In this document: in pieces, positions 40,913 to 52,087 of the stretch | Layout of the letters: each line of letters starts with the position of its first letter | How positions within the stretch are numbered: the first letter of the stretch is position 1 | NCBI GenBank assembly: GCA_944389105.1 | Contig: CALXLD010000010.1 | Coordinates: forward strand, 1-53,589 | Direction of reading: 5' to 3' | DNA from: an uncultured Spirochaetaceae bacterium | Lineage (GTDB): Bacteria; Spirochaetota; Spirochaetia; Sphaerochaetales; Sphaerochaetaceae | DNA: 53,589 nt | Position numbers and translations under genes: made by a program | Notes under the pieces: model-generated | Seen by the model: only the letters and a program-made list of their open reading frames with translations | Database searches by the model: none | What the model was told of the DNA's origin: nothing

Positions 40913-43900
40913 ATGATTCCCAGCAAAGGCAAAGGTATTAAGAGAGTCGATATTGGTTCCGAGCTCCCGGAAGTGTGCGAGCTTCCTAATCTTATCGGAA
41001 TCCAGACCGAGTCGTTCAGCAAGTTCCTTCAGCTTGATACAGTTCTGAATGGGGAGGAACCAAATCCAGCCTATGGACTTGAGTCCGTGTTCCGTTCAAC
41101 TTTCCCTATAGTCTCTCCGAATGAGGATATGAGAGTGGAGTATAACGGCTACAAGATTGATATGGCCGGAATCAAATACTCTGAGTCGGAGTGCAAGAAG
41201 AAGGGCAGGACATTCGGAGTGCCTATTAAGGCCAATGTCGCTCTCGAGACAAAGAATGGAGAAATCAAGGAGAAGGAGATCTTCTTCGGAGATTTCCCTT
41301 TGATGACGGATCGTGGTACTTTCATCATCAATGGTGCTGAGCGTGTAATCGTATCTCAGATTGTCCGTTCACCTGGTGTTGTATTCAAGGAAGGAAAGAA
41401 GAACGATTCTTCTTCCCTCTATTATGGCACACTCTATCCATATTCAGGCACGAAGCTTGAATTCGTTCTCACAAGAAAGAACGAGAAGACAGAAACAAAG
41501 AAGGGCGAGCTTACAAGCGCTGCTGAAAGGAAGAAAGTAAACAATATCATCCAGGTAAGCTTCGGCAAGAAGCCATTTCTGGTCACTTTCTTCCTCCGTG
41601 TACTTGGAATTGATACAAGGGAGAAGATTGTCGCTGCATTCTATTCCTCAAAGGAAATCGTAATCGCTGACAGTCTCTCCGATGATGCCAGATTCTATTC
41701 ATACCGCGATATCCGCGTGGATGGAGATCTCAGGTTCCCTGCAGGATCTGAACTCGGTGCAATTGAGCTTGAGGAACTCAGAAGTGCAGGAATGGAGACC
41801 GTCGAGGTTGTTGATACAAATGCAAAGGATCTCGATGCTCCTTCTCTTGCTATTCTCAAGACCCTTCGCCGTGAAAGAATCCTCTGCCCAAGCTACAGGC
41901 AGGAAGAGTCTGAGGAATTCCAGAATGAGTACATCGGACAGATTGTCGAGGCTTGCAGGAACTCCCTTCCTCAGAACCTCAAGACATTCCCTGATCCGAA
42001 GCGTGTCATAAGCTACTTCCAGGAATTCTTCCTCAATGGCCGTGGCTTTGAGCTTTCTGATATCGGTCGCCATAAACTCAACAAGAAGTTCTATGGCCGT
42101 GAAGAGGAGAAGTATCTTACATCAACGGCTCTCACTCCAGATGATGTGGTGAATACTGTCAGTTTCCTTATTCAGTTCTGCAATGGAACGATCAAGGAAG
42201 ACGATATAGATGCTCTTGGAAACAGAAGGGTAAGAACTGTGGGAGAGCTTCTCGAGATAACTCTCACAGAGGCTTTCAACCGCATGGCAAAGACAGCCCG
42301 TGAGAAGATGAATATCACTGACGACTCTGTCAAGCCGCAGGAGATAATCTCCATTAAGCCGATTGTCGGAGCTATCAAGGAGTTCTTCGGTTCCTCACAG
42401 CTTTCACAGTTCATGGATCAGATCAATCCTCTTGCAGAGCTTACTCACAAGAGGCGTGTCTCCGCACTCGGTCCTAAAGGCGGTCTTTCCCGTTCATCTG
42501 CCCGTGCTATCTACGAGGTCCGTGATGTTCACTATACGCATTATGGAAGAATATGTCCTATCGAGACTCCGGAAGGTTCTAACATCGGTCTTATTCTTTC
42601 TCTCGCGAACTATGCACGCATCAATGAATATGGCTTCATTGAGACCCCATACAGAAAAGTCGAGAATGGTGTCGTAACCAATGAAGTCCAGTACCTCGAT
42701 GCCAACGATGAAGAGAGATGCTATATCGCGCAGGGGAATGCTAAAATCGATAAGGATGGCCATTTCCTTGAGAAGGAAGTTGCTGTAAGGCATTATGGTG
42801 ATTATGGTGTTGCAAGCCCTGAGGAAATCAGCTGGATGGATGTATCACCTCGCCAGGTAGTATCTGTAGCAACTTCTCTTATTCCATTCCTTGAGCATGA
42901 TGACGCTAACCGTGCTCTCATGGGTTCCAACATGCAGCGCCAGGCTGTTCCTCTCGTATTCCCAGAGGCTCCTCGCGTCGGTACAGGTATGGAGCAGAGG
43001 ACTGCTTATGACTCCGGAGTCCTCATCAAGGCAAAGAGAGGCGGAACTGTATCCTATGTATCTTCAACTGAAATCAGGATCACTCCTGACAAGAGCGAGA
43101 TCAAGGGAGAAATTGATAAATACGAGGTTCACAAGTTCGAGAGAACAAACCAGGATTCCTGTCTCAATCAGAAGCCGATAGTCAATGTCGGTGATCATGT
43201 GGAAGCTGGCGATGTTCTGGCAGATGGTCCTGCTACCCAGAATGGAGAGCTCGCACTTGGACGCAATATCCTTGTCGGCTTCGTGCCATGGAATGGCTAC
43301 AACTACGAGGACGCTGTTCTGATTTCCGAGCGTGTTGTAAGGGAGGATATCTACACCTCCATCCATATCAAGGAATTCTCCATCGATGTCCGTGAAACAA
43401 AACTTGGTCCTGAGAAGCTCACAAGGGATATACCTAATACTGGAGAGAAACTCCTTGAGCATCTCGATGCTGAGGGTATTGTCTGCATAGGTACTTATGT
43501 ACATCCGGGCAGCATCCTTGTTGGAAAGGTAACTCCTAAGAGCGAGGCCGATACAACACCTGAGGTCAAGCTTCTCAACTCAATCTTCGGTGAGAAAGCC
43601 AAAGAGGTAAGGGATTCTTCTCTCAAGGTTCCTCATGGAACAGAGGGAACGGTTATTGATATCCAGCGTCTTAAGAAGAGCGATAAAGATGAGCTTCAGC
43701 CGGGTGTTGATGAGACAATCAAGGTTCTTATCGCAACAAAGAGAAAGCTTAAGCAAGGTGATAAGATGGCAGGAAGACATGGAAACAAGGGTGTTGTCTC
43801 CCGTGTTCTCCCTGAAGAGGATATGCCATACATGGCAGACGGTACTCCTCTTGATGTATGTCTCAATCCGCTTGGCGTTCCTTCCCGTATGAACATCGGA

Positions 43901-44506
43901 CAGCTGATGGAAACACAGCTTGGATGGGCTGCTGTCAAGAATGACAAGTGGTATAAGACTCCGGTCTTCCAGTCAGCTACGATGGAGCAGATAGAGAAGG
44001 AGATGGAGGAAGCGGGGCTGCCTAAGAACAGCAAGACAACGCTTTATGATGGACGTACAGGTGTTCCTTTCGTGAATCCGGTATTCTGCGGTTATATCTA
44101 CTATCTTAAGCTTCATCATCTTGTCGATGATAAGATGCATGCCCGCTCTACTGGTCCTTATTCTCTTGTTACACAGCAGCCACTTGGTGGTAAGGCTATG
44201 TTCGGAGGACAGAGACTCGGAGAAATGGAGGTCTGGGCTTTCGAGGCTTATGGAGCTGCAAATACGCTTCAGGAGCTTCTGACTATCAAGTCGGATGATA
44301 TGAAGGGACGTGTCCAGATTTATGAATCAATCGTTAAGGGTGAGCCAGCTGAGACAGTTTCAATGCCAGAGGCATTCAATGTCCTCGTGCAGGAAATCAG
44401 GGGACTTGCTCTTGATATGTCTGTATATGATGAGAATGGAAAGCAGGTTCCGCTCACAGAGCGTGATGAGGAACTGATTTCCAAGAAAGAGAAAGGCACT
44501 TTCTAG
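40913..44506 (+). CDS. rpoB: DNA-directed RNA polymerase subunit beta
   Basis: This 1197-aa beta subunit is complete. Rifampicin cluster I is clear ([20 protein letters not shown], then KRRVSALGP), with Ile504 where E. coli has Asn518 and Ser517 matching Ser531. Other landmarks are [37 protein letters not shown] and the C-terminal [20 protein letters not shown] clamp region. I start at 40913 (MIPSKGKG), which has GGAGG six bases upstream; a GTG at 40895 has none. rpoC starts 13 bp after it. Size is a little shorter than in E. coli (1342 aa), lacking large lineage inserts. Confidence 0.97.
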   Translation: MIPSKGKGIKRVDIGSELPEVCELPNLIGIQTESFSKFLQLDTVLNGEEPNPAYGLESVFRSTFPIVSPNEDMRVEYNGYKIDMAGIKYSESECKKKGRTFGVPIKANVALETKNGEIKEKEIFFGDFPLMTDRGTFIINGAERVIVSQIVRSPGVVFKEGKKNDSSSLYYGTLYPYSGTKLEFVLTRKNEKTETKKGELTSAAERKKVNNIIQVSFGKKPFLVTFFLRVLGIDTREKIVAAFYSSKEIVIADSLSDDARFYSYRDIRVDGDLRFPAGSELGAIELEELRSAGMETVEVVDTNAKDLDAPSLAILKTLRRERILCPSYRQEESEEFQNEYIGQIVEACRNSLPQNLKTFPDPKRVISYFQEFFLNGRGFELSDIGRHKLNKKFYGREEEKYLTSTALTPDDVVNTVSFLIQFCNGTIKEDDIDALGNRRVRTVGELLEITLTEAFNRMAKTAREKMNITDDSVKPQEIISIKPIVGAIKEFFGSSQLSQFMDQINPLAELTHKRRVSALGPKGGLSRSSARAIYEVRDVHYTHYGRICPIETPEGSNIGLILSLANYARINEYGFIETPYRKVENGVVTNEVQYLDANDEERCYIAQGNAKIDKDGHFLEKEVAVRHYGDYGVASPEEISWMDVSPRQVVSVATSLIPFLEHDDANRALMGSNMQRQAVPLVFPEAPRVGTGMEQRTAYDSGVLIKAKRGGTVSYVSSTEIRITPDKSEIKGEIDKYEVHKFERTNQDSCLNQKPIVNVGDHVEAGDVLADGPATQNGELALGRNILVGFVPWNGYNYEDAVLISERVVREDIYTSIHIKEFSIDVRETKLGPEKLTRDIPNTGEKLLEHLDAEGIVCIGTYVHPGSILVGKVTPKSEADTTPEVKLLNSIFGEKAKEVRDSSLKVPHGTEGTVIDIQRLKKSDKDELQPGVDETIKVLIATKRKLKQGDKMAGRHGNKGVVSRVLPEEDMPYMADGTPLDVCLNPLGVPSRMNIGQLMETQLGWAAVKNDKWYKTPVFQSATMEQIEKEMEEAGLPKNSKTTLYDGRTGVPFVNPVFCGYIYYLKLHHLVDDKMHARSTGPYSLVTQQPLGGKAMFGGQRLGEMEVWAFEAYGAANTLQELLTIKSDDMKGRVQIYESIVKGEPAETVSMPEAFNVLVQEIRGLALDMSVYDENGKQVPLTERDEELISKKEKGTF

Positions 44507-44519
44507 GAGGAAAGACGGA

Positions 44520-47500
44520 ATGAAGGAAATACAGGATTTCAGCTCAATCAGGATTAAGCTCGCTTCGCCGGAGCAGATCCTTGCATGGTCCTATGGTGAA
44601 GTCAAGAAGCCTGAGACAATCAATTACCGTTCACTCCGCCCGGAGAGGGATGGTCTTTTCTGCGAAAGAATATTCGGTACTACCAAGGCTTGGGAGTGCT
44701 GGTGCGGAAAATTCAAATCAAATAGATACAAGGGTGTTGTCTGTGACCGATGCGGCGTTGAGGTAACTGATACAAAGGTCCGCCGTGAACGTATTGGCCA
44801 CATAACGCTTGCAGCACCTGTTGCACATATCTGGTTCTATCGCTCAACCCCATCCATCATGAGCTACCTGCTTGATATCAAGCGTTCAGAGCTGATGGAG
44901 ATACTCTCCTATGAGAAGTATGTTGTTACAGATCCGGGACAGGATACTGATCTCAGAAAGTATCAGGTACTTGATGAGGATGAGTATTATTCAGCTGTTG
45001 ACAAGTATGGCGATACATTCAAGGCAGGAATGGGTGCGGAGGCTATCTATGATCTTCTGAAGGATCTTGATCTCCAGACTCTTTCCGCGGAGCTCAGAGA
45101 GCAGCTTTCACAGAAGGAAGAGGCAAATAACAAGATTGATAACAAGCTTCTTTCCCGTATCCGCTACTGCGAGGAGTTCCTTTCATCAGGAAATAAGCCT
45201 GAGTGGATGATACTCAAGGTTATCCCTGTCATACCGCCAGATCTTCGTCCTATGGTCCAGCTTGATGGCGGACGTTTTGCTACAACCGATCTCAATGAGC
45301 TTTACAGAAGGGTAATCAATAGAAATAACCGTCTTGATAGGCTTATAAAGATCCAGGCCCCTGATATCATCATCCGCAACGAGAAGAGGATGCTTCAGGA
45401 AGCTGTGGATTCACTCTTTGATAACTCAAAGACTCCGAATCCGACAAAGGGCAGCAGCAAGAGAGATCTCAAGTCGCTTTCTGATGTACTTAAAGGAAAG
45501 CAGGGAAGGTTCAGACAGAATCTTCTTGGAAAGCGTGTAGACTATTCTGGCCGTTCCGTTATCGTCGTCGGACCAGAACTTAGGATGCACCAGTGCGGTG
45601 TTCCTTCAAAGATGGCTCTTGAGCTTTTCAAGCCATTTATTATGCGCAAGCTTGAGCAGAAGGAGATTGCCCAGAACGTAAAGAGAGCTAAGATGCTTGT
45701 AGAGCAGGAAGCTCCAGAAGTATGGGGAGTGCTTGATGAGGTAGTCAAAGAGCATCCTGTCATGCTCAACAGAGCTCCGACTCTTCACCGTCTCGGTATC
45801 CAGGCATTTGAGCCGGTACTTGTAGAAGGTAAGGCACTTAAGCTTCATCCTCTTGTATGCCATGCTTTCAATGCTGACTTCGATGGTGACCAGATGGCTA
45901 TCCATGTGCCTCTCACTCATGCGGCTCAGCTTGAATGCTGGACACTTATGCTCAGTACTACAAACCTTCTCGATCCTGCAAACGGCAAGCCTATCGCATT
46001 CCCGTCACAGGATATGGTTCTCGGTATATTCTATCTGACAAAAGAGAGAACAGACCTTGATCCAGAGAGGAAGATAAAGAGATTTGAGACAGTTGCTGAG
46101 ATTGAGGCAGCAATCGACTCCTATTCGATTTCCTATAATGAGAAGATCTACTATCGTTTCAAGAAGGGTCTTGAGATAGTCGATGAAAAGGGCAATAGCC
46201 AGATTTCCGATGGAAAGAGCTGGTATGCGACTACACCTGGAAGAATCATCTTCAATGCTGCGATTCCAGAGGGTATTCCTTATCAGAATTACTGCCTTGG
46301 CGATAAGCAGCTGAGGAAGGTCATCGGCGAGACTATCAGAAGCAAGAAGCCTTCCGTTGCAGTAGATCTCCTGGATTCAGTAAAGGATCTTGGATTCAAA
46401 TATGCAACTATTTTCGGTGCTACAATCGGTCTTTCCGACATGGTCGTACCAGAGGAGAAGACTTCCCTTATCGAGGAAGCAAATGAGAAGCAGTCGGTAG
46501 TCTTCAAGCAGTATCATGATGGCCAGATTACACAGGAAGAGAGATACAACCGTGTTATCGAGGTCTGGACTGAAACAAATGAAGAGCTTACGGACAAGCT
46601 TATGGATGAGCTCAAGAAGAGCCAGCATGGATTCAATCCTCTTTACCTCATGGTAGAGTCTGGCGCTAGAGGTTCAAAGAACCAGATCAGACAGCTTGGT
46701 GGTATGAGAGGTCTCATGGCTAAGCCGAATGGAACGATTATCGAACTTCCAATCAAGTCCAACTTCAAGGAAGGACTTTCAATCATGGAGTTCTTCATCT
46801 CGTCCAACGGTGCTAGAAAGGGTCTTACTGATACTGCTCTCAAGACAGCTAAAGCTGGATACCTCACACGTAAGCTTGTTGATGTCGCACAGGATGTTGT
46901 CGTATCCGAAGAGGATTGCCATACAATCAACGGCATCTGGGTCAGCGCTGTCAAAGATGGCGATGCAGTCATTGAAACACTTGCTTCTCGTATTACTGGA
47001 TCCTGCCCTGTTGAGGATGTTCTCCATCCTTTCCTGAAGGATGAGAATGGCCGTCCTGTCGTACTAGCAAAAGCAAATGAGGAGATTTCAGATAATACAG
47101 CTGCTGCTATAGAGGAGGCTGGTGTAGAGAAGGTTCTCCTCCGCACTGTCCTTACCTGTGAATCAGAGCATGGAGTATGCCGCAAGTGCTATGGCCGCAA
47201 CCTTGCTACAAACCGTCCTGTTGAGATCGGAGAAGCTGTCGGTATCATTGCTGCACAGTCAATTGGCCAGCCTGGTACACAGCTTACTATGCGTACTTTC
47301 CATGTTGGTGGTACTGCATCTACATCAACCAAGGAGAATAAGCTGTCATTCAGCTATCCGACTATCATCCGTGGTCTGAAGGGTCTCATCATCCACAATA
47401 TGGATGGGCAGAAGCTCTTCCCGAGAAAGGGTCATATAACCATTTCCCGTGTATTCGAGGAGATTACGGGTCAGTTCGACGAGCTTCTCGTCCAGAATGG

Positions 47501-48935
47501 AGACGCGGTAGGAAAGGGTTATCCGTTCTATAGAAAAGACGGACGTGAAGTGGCTGCGACAGAGAATGGAAGACTTCTTCAGATTGAGGATATCTCAACA
47601 CCTGGGGCAGTGCGTACATTCGTAGTTGGTCCTGAGGCAGAGTATCAGGTCCCTGCAGGCTCGGAACTTATGGTAGAGGAAGGTCAGGTTGTTGCTGAGG
47701 GCGAGGCCATCATCACATTTGATCCGTTCTCTGAGCCGATCATCGCAGAGGAAGGCGGTGTCGTTGAGGAGATGAATGATTTTGTTGAGGATAAGTCCTA
47801 CAGAAAGATCTTCAATGAAGCAGGCGACACGGAGATGATTGTTGTTTCCAGCTCTCATCTTGGAGCATTCCGTCCATCTGTTCTTGTCCGCACCGACAGC
47901 GGTGAGCTCAACCAGTATCAGATTCCTGGTGGTGCATACATGGTTGTCAAGGAGAAGGGAGAGAGGGTAAAGGCCGGTGATGTTATCGCCAAGGTATCCA
48001 AAGACAGTACAACTACAAAGGATATCGCTGGAGGTCTTCCTCAGGTCGACTCGCTTTTCGAAGCAAGACATGGAAAGGTTTCCTCTTCCAACAAGATCAA
48101 CCCGATTATCCTTGCCCGTGTTACCGGAACAGTTGTTGCTGTCCAGGCAGGTACTGCAAATGGCTCGACTACTACAGTCACGATCCGCGATGCTTTCGGG
48201 GCAATGCATCCGCATAAGGTATATACAAAGGATGCTCTTCTCCTTGTTCGCGAGGGTGATGAAGTCAAGGCTGGTGAGCCGCTTTGCGATGAACCTGTAA
48301 CATCCCGTGAGGTTCTTGATGTTCTTGGTGAGAACGCTGTTCTCTCATTCCTTGTAAATGAGATCCAGAAGGTCTACAGGATGCAGGGTGTAGAAATAAA
48401 CGAGAAGCACCTTGGTATCATCATCCGCCAGATGCTCAGGAAAGTTGAGATTCTCAGAGCTGGAGATACTCAGTTCGTAAAGATGCAGCGCGTTGATAAG
48501 AATCTCTTTGATCGCGTCAATGCAGAGATGAAGAAGCAGGGTAAGACACCGGCTATTGCACGTCCTGTTCTGCAGGGTGTTTCAGAAGCTGCGCTTTCTG
48601 TTGATTCCTTCATTTCGGCAGCCTCATTCCTTTCTACTACAAGGGTATTGACCAATGCCGCTATTGCGGGTAAAAAGGATGAGCTGAGAGGTCTCAAGGA
48701 GAATGTCATCATCGGACACCTCATTCCAGCTGGTACTGGTATGAAGCGTTACAGAACTGTTCATCTTGATGAGGATGAGAAGCTTCTTGAGCTGCAGAAA
48801 GAAGTCGATAAGGCCCGCAGGGAGCAGAAGGTTGATCCTGCGTCTTATGCAGATGATTTCGATGCAGAAGAACTTGGTGATATGAAGACGGTGGGAGAAC
48901 CAGTCGATATAGACGAAGGCTCTTTTGAGGAATAA
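44520..48935 (+). CDS. rpoC: DNA-directed RNA polymerase subunit beta'
   Basis: This 1471-aa subunit includes the N-terminal zinc-binding region (CWCGKF, then CDRCGVEVT), the active-site loop [10 protein letters not shown] (residues 451-460) whose three Asp hold the catalytic magnesium, the bridge-helix and trigger-loop region ([18 protein letters not shown]), and the second zinc site (Cys in EEDCHTING with [11 protein letters not shown]). The C-terminal tail is acidic. Shine-Dalgarno GGAGGAAA precedes the ATG 13 bp after rpoB. A GGCGTC/GACGCC hairpin (48936-48951) follows the stop. Confidence 0.97.
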   Translation: MKEIQDFSSIRIKLASPEQILAWSYGEVKKPETINYRSLRPERDGLFCERIFGTTKAWECWCGKFKSNRYKGVVCDRCGVEVTDTKVRRERIGHITLAAPVAHIWFYRSTPSIMSYLLDIKRSELMEILSYEKYVVTDPGQDTDLRKYQVLDEDEYYSAVDKYGDTFKAGMGAEAIYDLLKDLDLQTLSAELREQLSQKEEANNKIDNKLLSRIRYCEEFLSSGNKPEWMILKVIPVIPPDLRPMVQLDGGRFATTDLNELYRRVINRNNRLDRLIKIQAPDIIIRNEKRMLQEAVDSLFDNSKTPNPTKGSSKRDLKSLSDVLKGKQGRFRQNLLGKRVDYSGRSVIVVGPELRMHQCGVPSKMALELFKPFIMRKLEQKEIAQNVKRAKMLVEQEAPEVWGVLDEVVKEHPVMLNRAPTLHRLGIQAFEPVLVEGKALKLHPLVCHAFNADFDGDQMAIHVPLTHAAQLECWTLMLSTTNLLDPANGKPIAFPSQDMVLGIFYLTKERTDLDPERKIKRFETVAEIEAAIDSYSISYNEKIYYRFKKGLEIVDEKGNSQISDGKSWYATTPGRIIFNAAIPEGIPYQNYCLGDKQLRKVIGETIRSKKPSVAVDLLDSVKDLGFKYATIFGATIGLSDMVVPEEKTSLIEEANEKQSVVFKQYHDGQITQEERYNRVIEVWTETNEELTDKLMDELKKSQHGFNPLYLMVESGARGSKNQIRQLGGMRGLMAKPNGTIIELPIKSNFKEGLSIMEFFISSNGARKGLTDTALKTAKAGYLTRKLVDVAQDVVVSEEDCHTINGIWVSAVKDGDAVIETLASRITGSCPVEDVLHPFLKDENGRPVVLAKANEEISDNTAAAIEEAGVEKVLLRTVLTCESEHGVCRKCYGRNLATNRPVEIGEAVGIIAAQSIGQPGTQLTMRTFHVGGTASTSTKENKLSFSYPTIIRGLKGLIIHNMDGQKLFPRKGHITISRVFEEITGQFDELLVQNGDAVGKGYPFYRKDGREVAATENGRLLQIEDISTPGAVRTFVVGPEAEYQVPAGSELMVEEGQVVAEGEAIITFDPFSEPIIAEEGGVVEEMNDFVEDKSYRKIFNEAGDTEMIVVSSSHLGAFRPSVLVRTDSGELNQYQIPGGAYMVVKEKGERVKAGDVIAKVSKDSTTTKDIAGGLPQVDSLFEARHGKVSSSNKINPIILARVTGTVVAVQAGTANGSTTTVTIRDAFGAMHPHKVYTKDALLLVREGDEVKAGEPLCDEPVTSREVLDVLGENAVLSFLVNEIQKVYRMQGVEINEKHLGIIIRQMLRKVEILRAGDTQFVKMQRVDKNLFDRVNAEMKKQGKTPAIARPVLQGVSEAALSVDSFISAASFLSTTRVLTNAAIAGKKDELRGLKENVIIGHLIPAGTGMKRYRTVHLDEDEKLLELQKEVDKARREQKVDPASYADDFDAEELGDMKTVGEPVDIDEGSFEE

Positions 48936-49072
48936 GGCGTCTGTTGACGCCCTTCCTGGGTTTTCGGACTGAATCTCATGCTGACCATCGTTCTGAATAG
49001 ATGTGCCGCTTGTGCGGCATAGGTCCCTCTGCTGTGAGAGGAGTGGATCAATTTTAAGGAGTGTATCGTAAG
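48936..49072 (+). other. rpoC-rpsL spacer with small hairpins
   Basis: The 137-bp spacer contains GGCGTC-tgtt-GACGCC (48936-48951) and TGCCGC-ttgt-GCGGCA (49004-49019), neither with a T-run, so read-through into rpsL is expected. I see no convincing promoter. Confidence 0.5.
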
Positions 49073-49447
49073 ATGCCTACTATTAATCAGCTTATTAGAA
49101 AGGGTAGAGAGTCCTCGAAGTCAAAGACAAAGTCTCCTGCACTTCAGGGATGCCCTCAGAAGAGAGGAGTCTGCACAAGGGTTATGACAGTAACTCCTAA
49201 GAAGCCGAACTCAGCTCTCAGAAAGGTTGCTCGTGTGCGCCTTTCAAATGGAATCGAAGTTACCGCATACATCCCTGGTATCGGTCATAACCTTCAGGAG
49301 CACTCTGTTGTTCTCATCAGAGGCGGAAGAGTTAAGGACCTTCCTGGTGTAAGGTATCACATCATCCGCGGTACCAAGGATACCCTCGGTGTTGCAGATC
49401 GTAAGCGCAGCCGCTCTAAGTACGGTGCAAAGAAGCCAAAGGCTTGA
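49073..49447 (+). CDS. rpsL: 30S ribosomal protein S12 (uS12)
   Basis: This 124-aa decoding-centre protein starts [18 protein letters not shown] and contains [20 protein letters not shown] and [17 protein letters not shown], including the lysines altered in streptomycin-resistant mutants, here wild type. The conserved Asp of RVKDLPG, a methylthiolation site, is present. I use the ATG at 49073; Shine-Dalgarno AAGGAG is about 10 bases upstream. rpsG follows after 12 bp. Confidence 0.96.
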   Translation: MPTINQLIRKGRESSKSKTKSPALQGCPQKRGVCTRVMTVTPKKPNSALRKVARVRLSNGIEVTAYIPGIGHNLQEHSVVLIRGGRVKDLPGVRYHIIRGTKDTLGVADRKRSRSKYGAKKPKA

Positions 49448-49450
49448 TAG

Positions 49451-49930
<480 letters not shown>

Positions 49931-49949
49931 TCAGCCGGACTATTATGGG

Positions 49950-49974
49950 AACCTCCCTTCGGGGAGGTTTTCTC
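49950..49974 (+). terminator. Intrinsic terminator after rpsG
   Basis: AACCTCCC (49950-49957) pairs with GGGAGGTT (49962-49969) around a TTCG tetraloop, followed by TTTCTC. A stable UUCG-capped terminator that closes the rpmG-rpsG operon. Confidence 0.85.
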
Positions 49975-50005
49975 ATTGCTGGATGTTTATGGTATCATCA
50001 TATCT

Positions 50006-50341
50006 ATGATTCCTGATTACGATGATTTCTATTCGCTTACAGCTTATGCCAGAAGGTTCCTCAGAGATCCTATGCGTGAGATTGAAGGATGGCTTTCGCA
50101 GCGTTCTACAGTCGCTATGATAACTGACTGGGAAAGAAGAAATGGCAATGAAAGCTTCAGAGAGTCCAGTGTCCCTTATCTGTTTGAGCGTGCTGATAAG
50201 GATGAAGTCATAACCATTCCTGATTTCATAGCCCTTACCTCATGCCAGGGAATTGCAATGGATGGGGAAGAGGTTATTGCTGATATTACTATTTACAATG
50301 ATTTCGTGGCTTTCCTGACAGCCAGAGGGATAAATATATAA
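50006..50341 (+). CDS. Small KilA-N-like protein (tentative)
   Basis: This 111-aa protein is not firmly recognised. The pattern DDFYSLTAYARRF, EGWLSQRSTVAMITDWER, and ITIPDFIALTSCQGI, then ADITIYNDFVAFL loosely follows the KilA-N fold: a strand pair, a helix with W-L-x-x-R, a short F-x-x-x-T helix and a final helix. KilA-N is a DNA-binding domain common in phages. The ATG at 50006 has no clear Shine-Dalgarno; a TTG at 49976 would lie next to the terminator and is less likely. A hairpin terminator lies immediately after the stop. Confidence 0.55.
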   Translation: MIPDYDDFYSLTAYARRFLRDPMREIEGWLSQRSTVAMITDWERRNGNESFRESSVPYLFERADKDEVITIPDFIALTSCQGIAMDGEEVIADITIYNDFVAFLTARGINI

Positions 50342-50344
50342 GAA

Positions 50345-50368
50345 AACCGCGCCGATAGCGCGGTTCTT
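50345..50368. terminator. Bidirectional terminator
   Basis: AACCGCGC (50345-50352) pairs with GCGCGGTT (50358-50365), 5-base loop. Short A and T tracts on both sides let it serve the rightward small gene and the leftward TSCPD gene. Confidence 0.7.
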
Positions 50369-50622
50369 CATGCTTTAAGGTTCTCTTCGATTGCCTTTGA
50401 AAGCTGATCCGGGCAGGATGTCGGCTTGAATCCGCATCTGATTCCCTTCACTCTGTTCATGACATCTTCCGCTTTCATTCCTTCGCAGAGCTGTCCGATT
50501 CCTTTAAGATTCCCGTTGCAGCCGCCATCAAAGCAGAGATTATGGATTCTTCCCTCGTCGTCGATATCAAATCGTATTGCTCTGGAACATGTTCCATGTG
50601 TTTTATATTCAATTGTTTTCAT
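50368..50622 (-). CDS. TSCPD-domain protein (TIGR03905-like)
   Basis: This 84-aa protein is a single TSCPD domain: EYKTHGTCSRAIRFDIDDEG, CFDGGCNGNLKGIGQLCEGM and CGFKPTSCPDQLSKAI, which contains the motif that names the family. The same domain is found at the end of some B12-dependent ribonucleotide reductases; free-standing copies have no settled function. Five cysteines suggest metal binding. Shine-Dalgarno GAGGAG precedes the ATG. It is divergent from the acetyltransferase gene 47 bp away. Confidence 0.85.
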   Translation of the reverse strand: MKTIEYKTHGTCSRAIRFDIDDEGRIHNLCFDGGCNGNLKGIGQLCEGMKAEDVMNRVKGIRCGFKPTSCPDQLSKAIEENLKA

Positions 50623-50669
50623 TAGAATCTCCTCGAAGTAAGATACTGAAAGTGTGAAAGGAGGACAAG

Positions 50670-51131
50670 ATGCGTATAATCCGTTTTTCCTCGCTTATGG
50701 CGAAGGAGGCAGTTAAATTGTTTTACGATACAGTACACACTGTCTGTTCTGCTGATTATACCCCTGTACAATGTATGGCATGGGCTCCTTCGGATATAAT
50801 TCCTGAAGAGTGGGTTGCTCCTATGCTTGATACATATGCATTAGCTGCGGTTGATGACGGTACTTTGCTTGGCTTCGGTAATATCGATATAAATGCAGGG
50901 TATCTGGACAGATTGTACGTATCATCTTCATGCCAGGGCAGGGGCATAGGGAAGACCCTTCTCCTTGCGCTGGAGGCAAAGGTTTCCGGGACTATTCATG
51001 TTGATGTCTCAGATACTGCTCTTGGCTTCTTCCGCCATATGAACTATTCGATTGTCCGGGAAAACCATGTAGAAAGGAGGGGTGTGATTCTCAGAAACTG
51101 GAAAATGGAGAAGGGCGGCCTGAATTCATGA
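50670..51131 (+). CDS. GNAT-family N-acetyltransferase
   Basis: This 153-aa acetyltransferase has the acetyl-CoA-binding motif A: LDRLYVSSSCQGRGIGKTLL, followed by the motif B strand and helix (IHVDVSDTALGFFRHMNYSI). The N-terminal part begins IRFSSLMAKEAVKLFYDTVH. The substrate is unknown. Shine-Dalgarno AAAGGAGG is strong. It is followed 24 bp later by another acetyltransferase from a different GNAT branch. Confidence 0.85.
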   Translation: MRIIRFSSLMAKEAVKLFYDTVHTVCSADYTPVQCMAWAPSDIIPEEWVAPMLDTYALAAVDDGTLLGFGNIDINAGYLDRLYVSSSCQGRGIGKTLLLALEAKVSGTIHVDVSDTALGFFRHMNYSIVRENHVERRGVILRNWKMEKGGLNS

Positions 51132-51155
51132 GTTTTTGGATATGGTGGTGCTTTT

Positions 51156-51683
51156 ATGATTCTTGAGACAGAGCGACTGCTGCTGAGAGAGATGGACTAT
51201 GATGATTTCGGGGATATAGCTGAAATGCTTAAGAATCCTAAGGTGATGTATGCTTATGAGCATTCATTCTCCGATGATGACATTTATGCCTGGATTGAAC
51301 GGCAGATGAAAAGATATAAGGAGTATGGTTTTGGCTTGTGGGCTATGGTCCTGAAATCGACAGGTGATGTAGTAGGGCAGGCCGGTATAACAATGCAGCA
51401 TTACAAGGATTCGGAAATTCCTGAAATCGGCTATCTGCTGAAAGAGAGATTCTGGCACCATGGATATGCCGTAGAAGCTGCCTTCGGCTGCAGGGAATAT
51501 GCATTCAATGTTCTTGGCCTCAGAAAGGTTTATTCGATAATAAAGACCGATAACGAGCCATCGATGAAAGTTGCCGCTTCTATCGGGATGAGGCTAGAGG
51601 ATTCATTTACAGCATATTATTATAATGGCGGTGTACCGCATTATCTCTTTTCTGTGGAATCATCTGGAAAGCTCCCGTGCTGA
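51156..51683 (+). CDS. GNAT acetyltransferase, RimJ/RimL-like
   Basis: This 175-aa protein belongs to the RimJ/RimL GNAT branch: LETERLLLREMDYDDFGDIA at the start, IGYLLKERFWHHGYAVEAAF as motif A, and LRKVYSIIKTDNEPSMKVAA, with IGMRLED after it. Members acetylate N-termini of ribosomal proteins or small molecules. The ribosome site is poor. It may share a transcript with the preceding acetyltransferase. Position beside ribosomal genes makes a ribosomal protein substrate possible, but nothing shows it. Confidence 0.82.
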   Translation: MILETERLLLREMDYDDFGDIAEMLKNPKVMYAYEHSFSDDDIYAWIERQMKRYKEYGFGLWAMVLKSTGDVVGQAGITMQHYKDSEIPEIGYLLKERFWHHGYAVEAAFGCREYAFNVLGLRKVYSIIKTDNEPSMKVAASIGMRLEDSFTAYYYNGGVPHYLFSVESSGKLPC

Positions 51684-52087
51684 TTTTTACGGCTTGATTC
51701 CACTCCTTTGATGACATGTCATCCCATGTCGTGTATTTCTGTTGCAATTTTTCTGAATCAAGGTCTATATAAGGATATGTAATTTCTTTTTCTGAAAAGA
51801 GATGAAAATGTGTTGACAAAGAATTTGCCTTTGTGTAGATTAGTCAAGGTGTCTGACTATGACCTTTTGGTGTGTCAGACGAAAGAGCCAAACCGATTGC
51901 CGATGGCGATAAGGTGGTTCCGGAACAGGTCTTTTTATTGAAATATGGCCATTGTCGTTGAGCTTGTTCTCACCGACCTCTGGAAACCCTTTGATTCCTG
52001 ACGCGATCAGCTGTCTCTGAGATATAAAGGCATGGGCCTTTATTTGATATCTTTGTTTTTTGTGGCACAGGCCACAAGGAGGAACTG
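51684..52087 (+). promoter_or_regulatory. Promoter region and long leader of tuf
   Basis: This 404-bp stretch has no supported gene. The promoter at 51813-51841 would give a leader of about 240 nt. Within it are GTCTGAC/GTCAGAC (51851-51880), AAAGGC-atgg-GCCTTT (52026-52041) and TTGTGGC-acag-GCCACAA (52060-52077), the last abutting the Shine-Dalgarno AAGGAGG. A structured leader controlling tuf and the S10 operon is inferred; I recognise no known riboswitch. Confidence 0.6.
51813..51841 (+). promoter_or_regulatory. Promoter of tuf-rpsJ
   Basis: A consensus -35 TTGACA (51813-51818) and -10 TAGATT (51836-51841) are exactly 17 bp apart. Confidence 0.75.

Noticed and set aside
51607..51819. Minus-strand 70-codon frame over the end of the second acetyltransferase and the tuf upstream region
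   Set aside because: No Shine-Dalgarno, no recognisable domain, and it runs into the tuf promoter.
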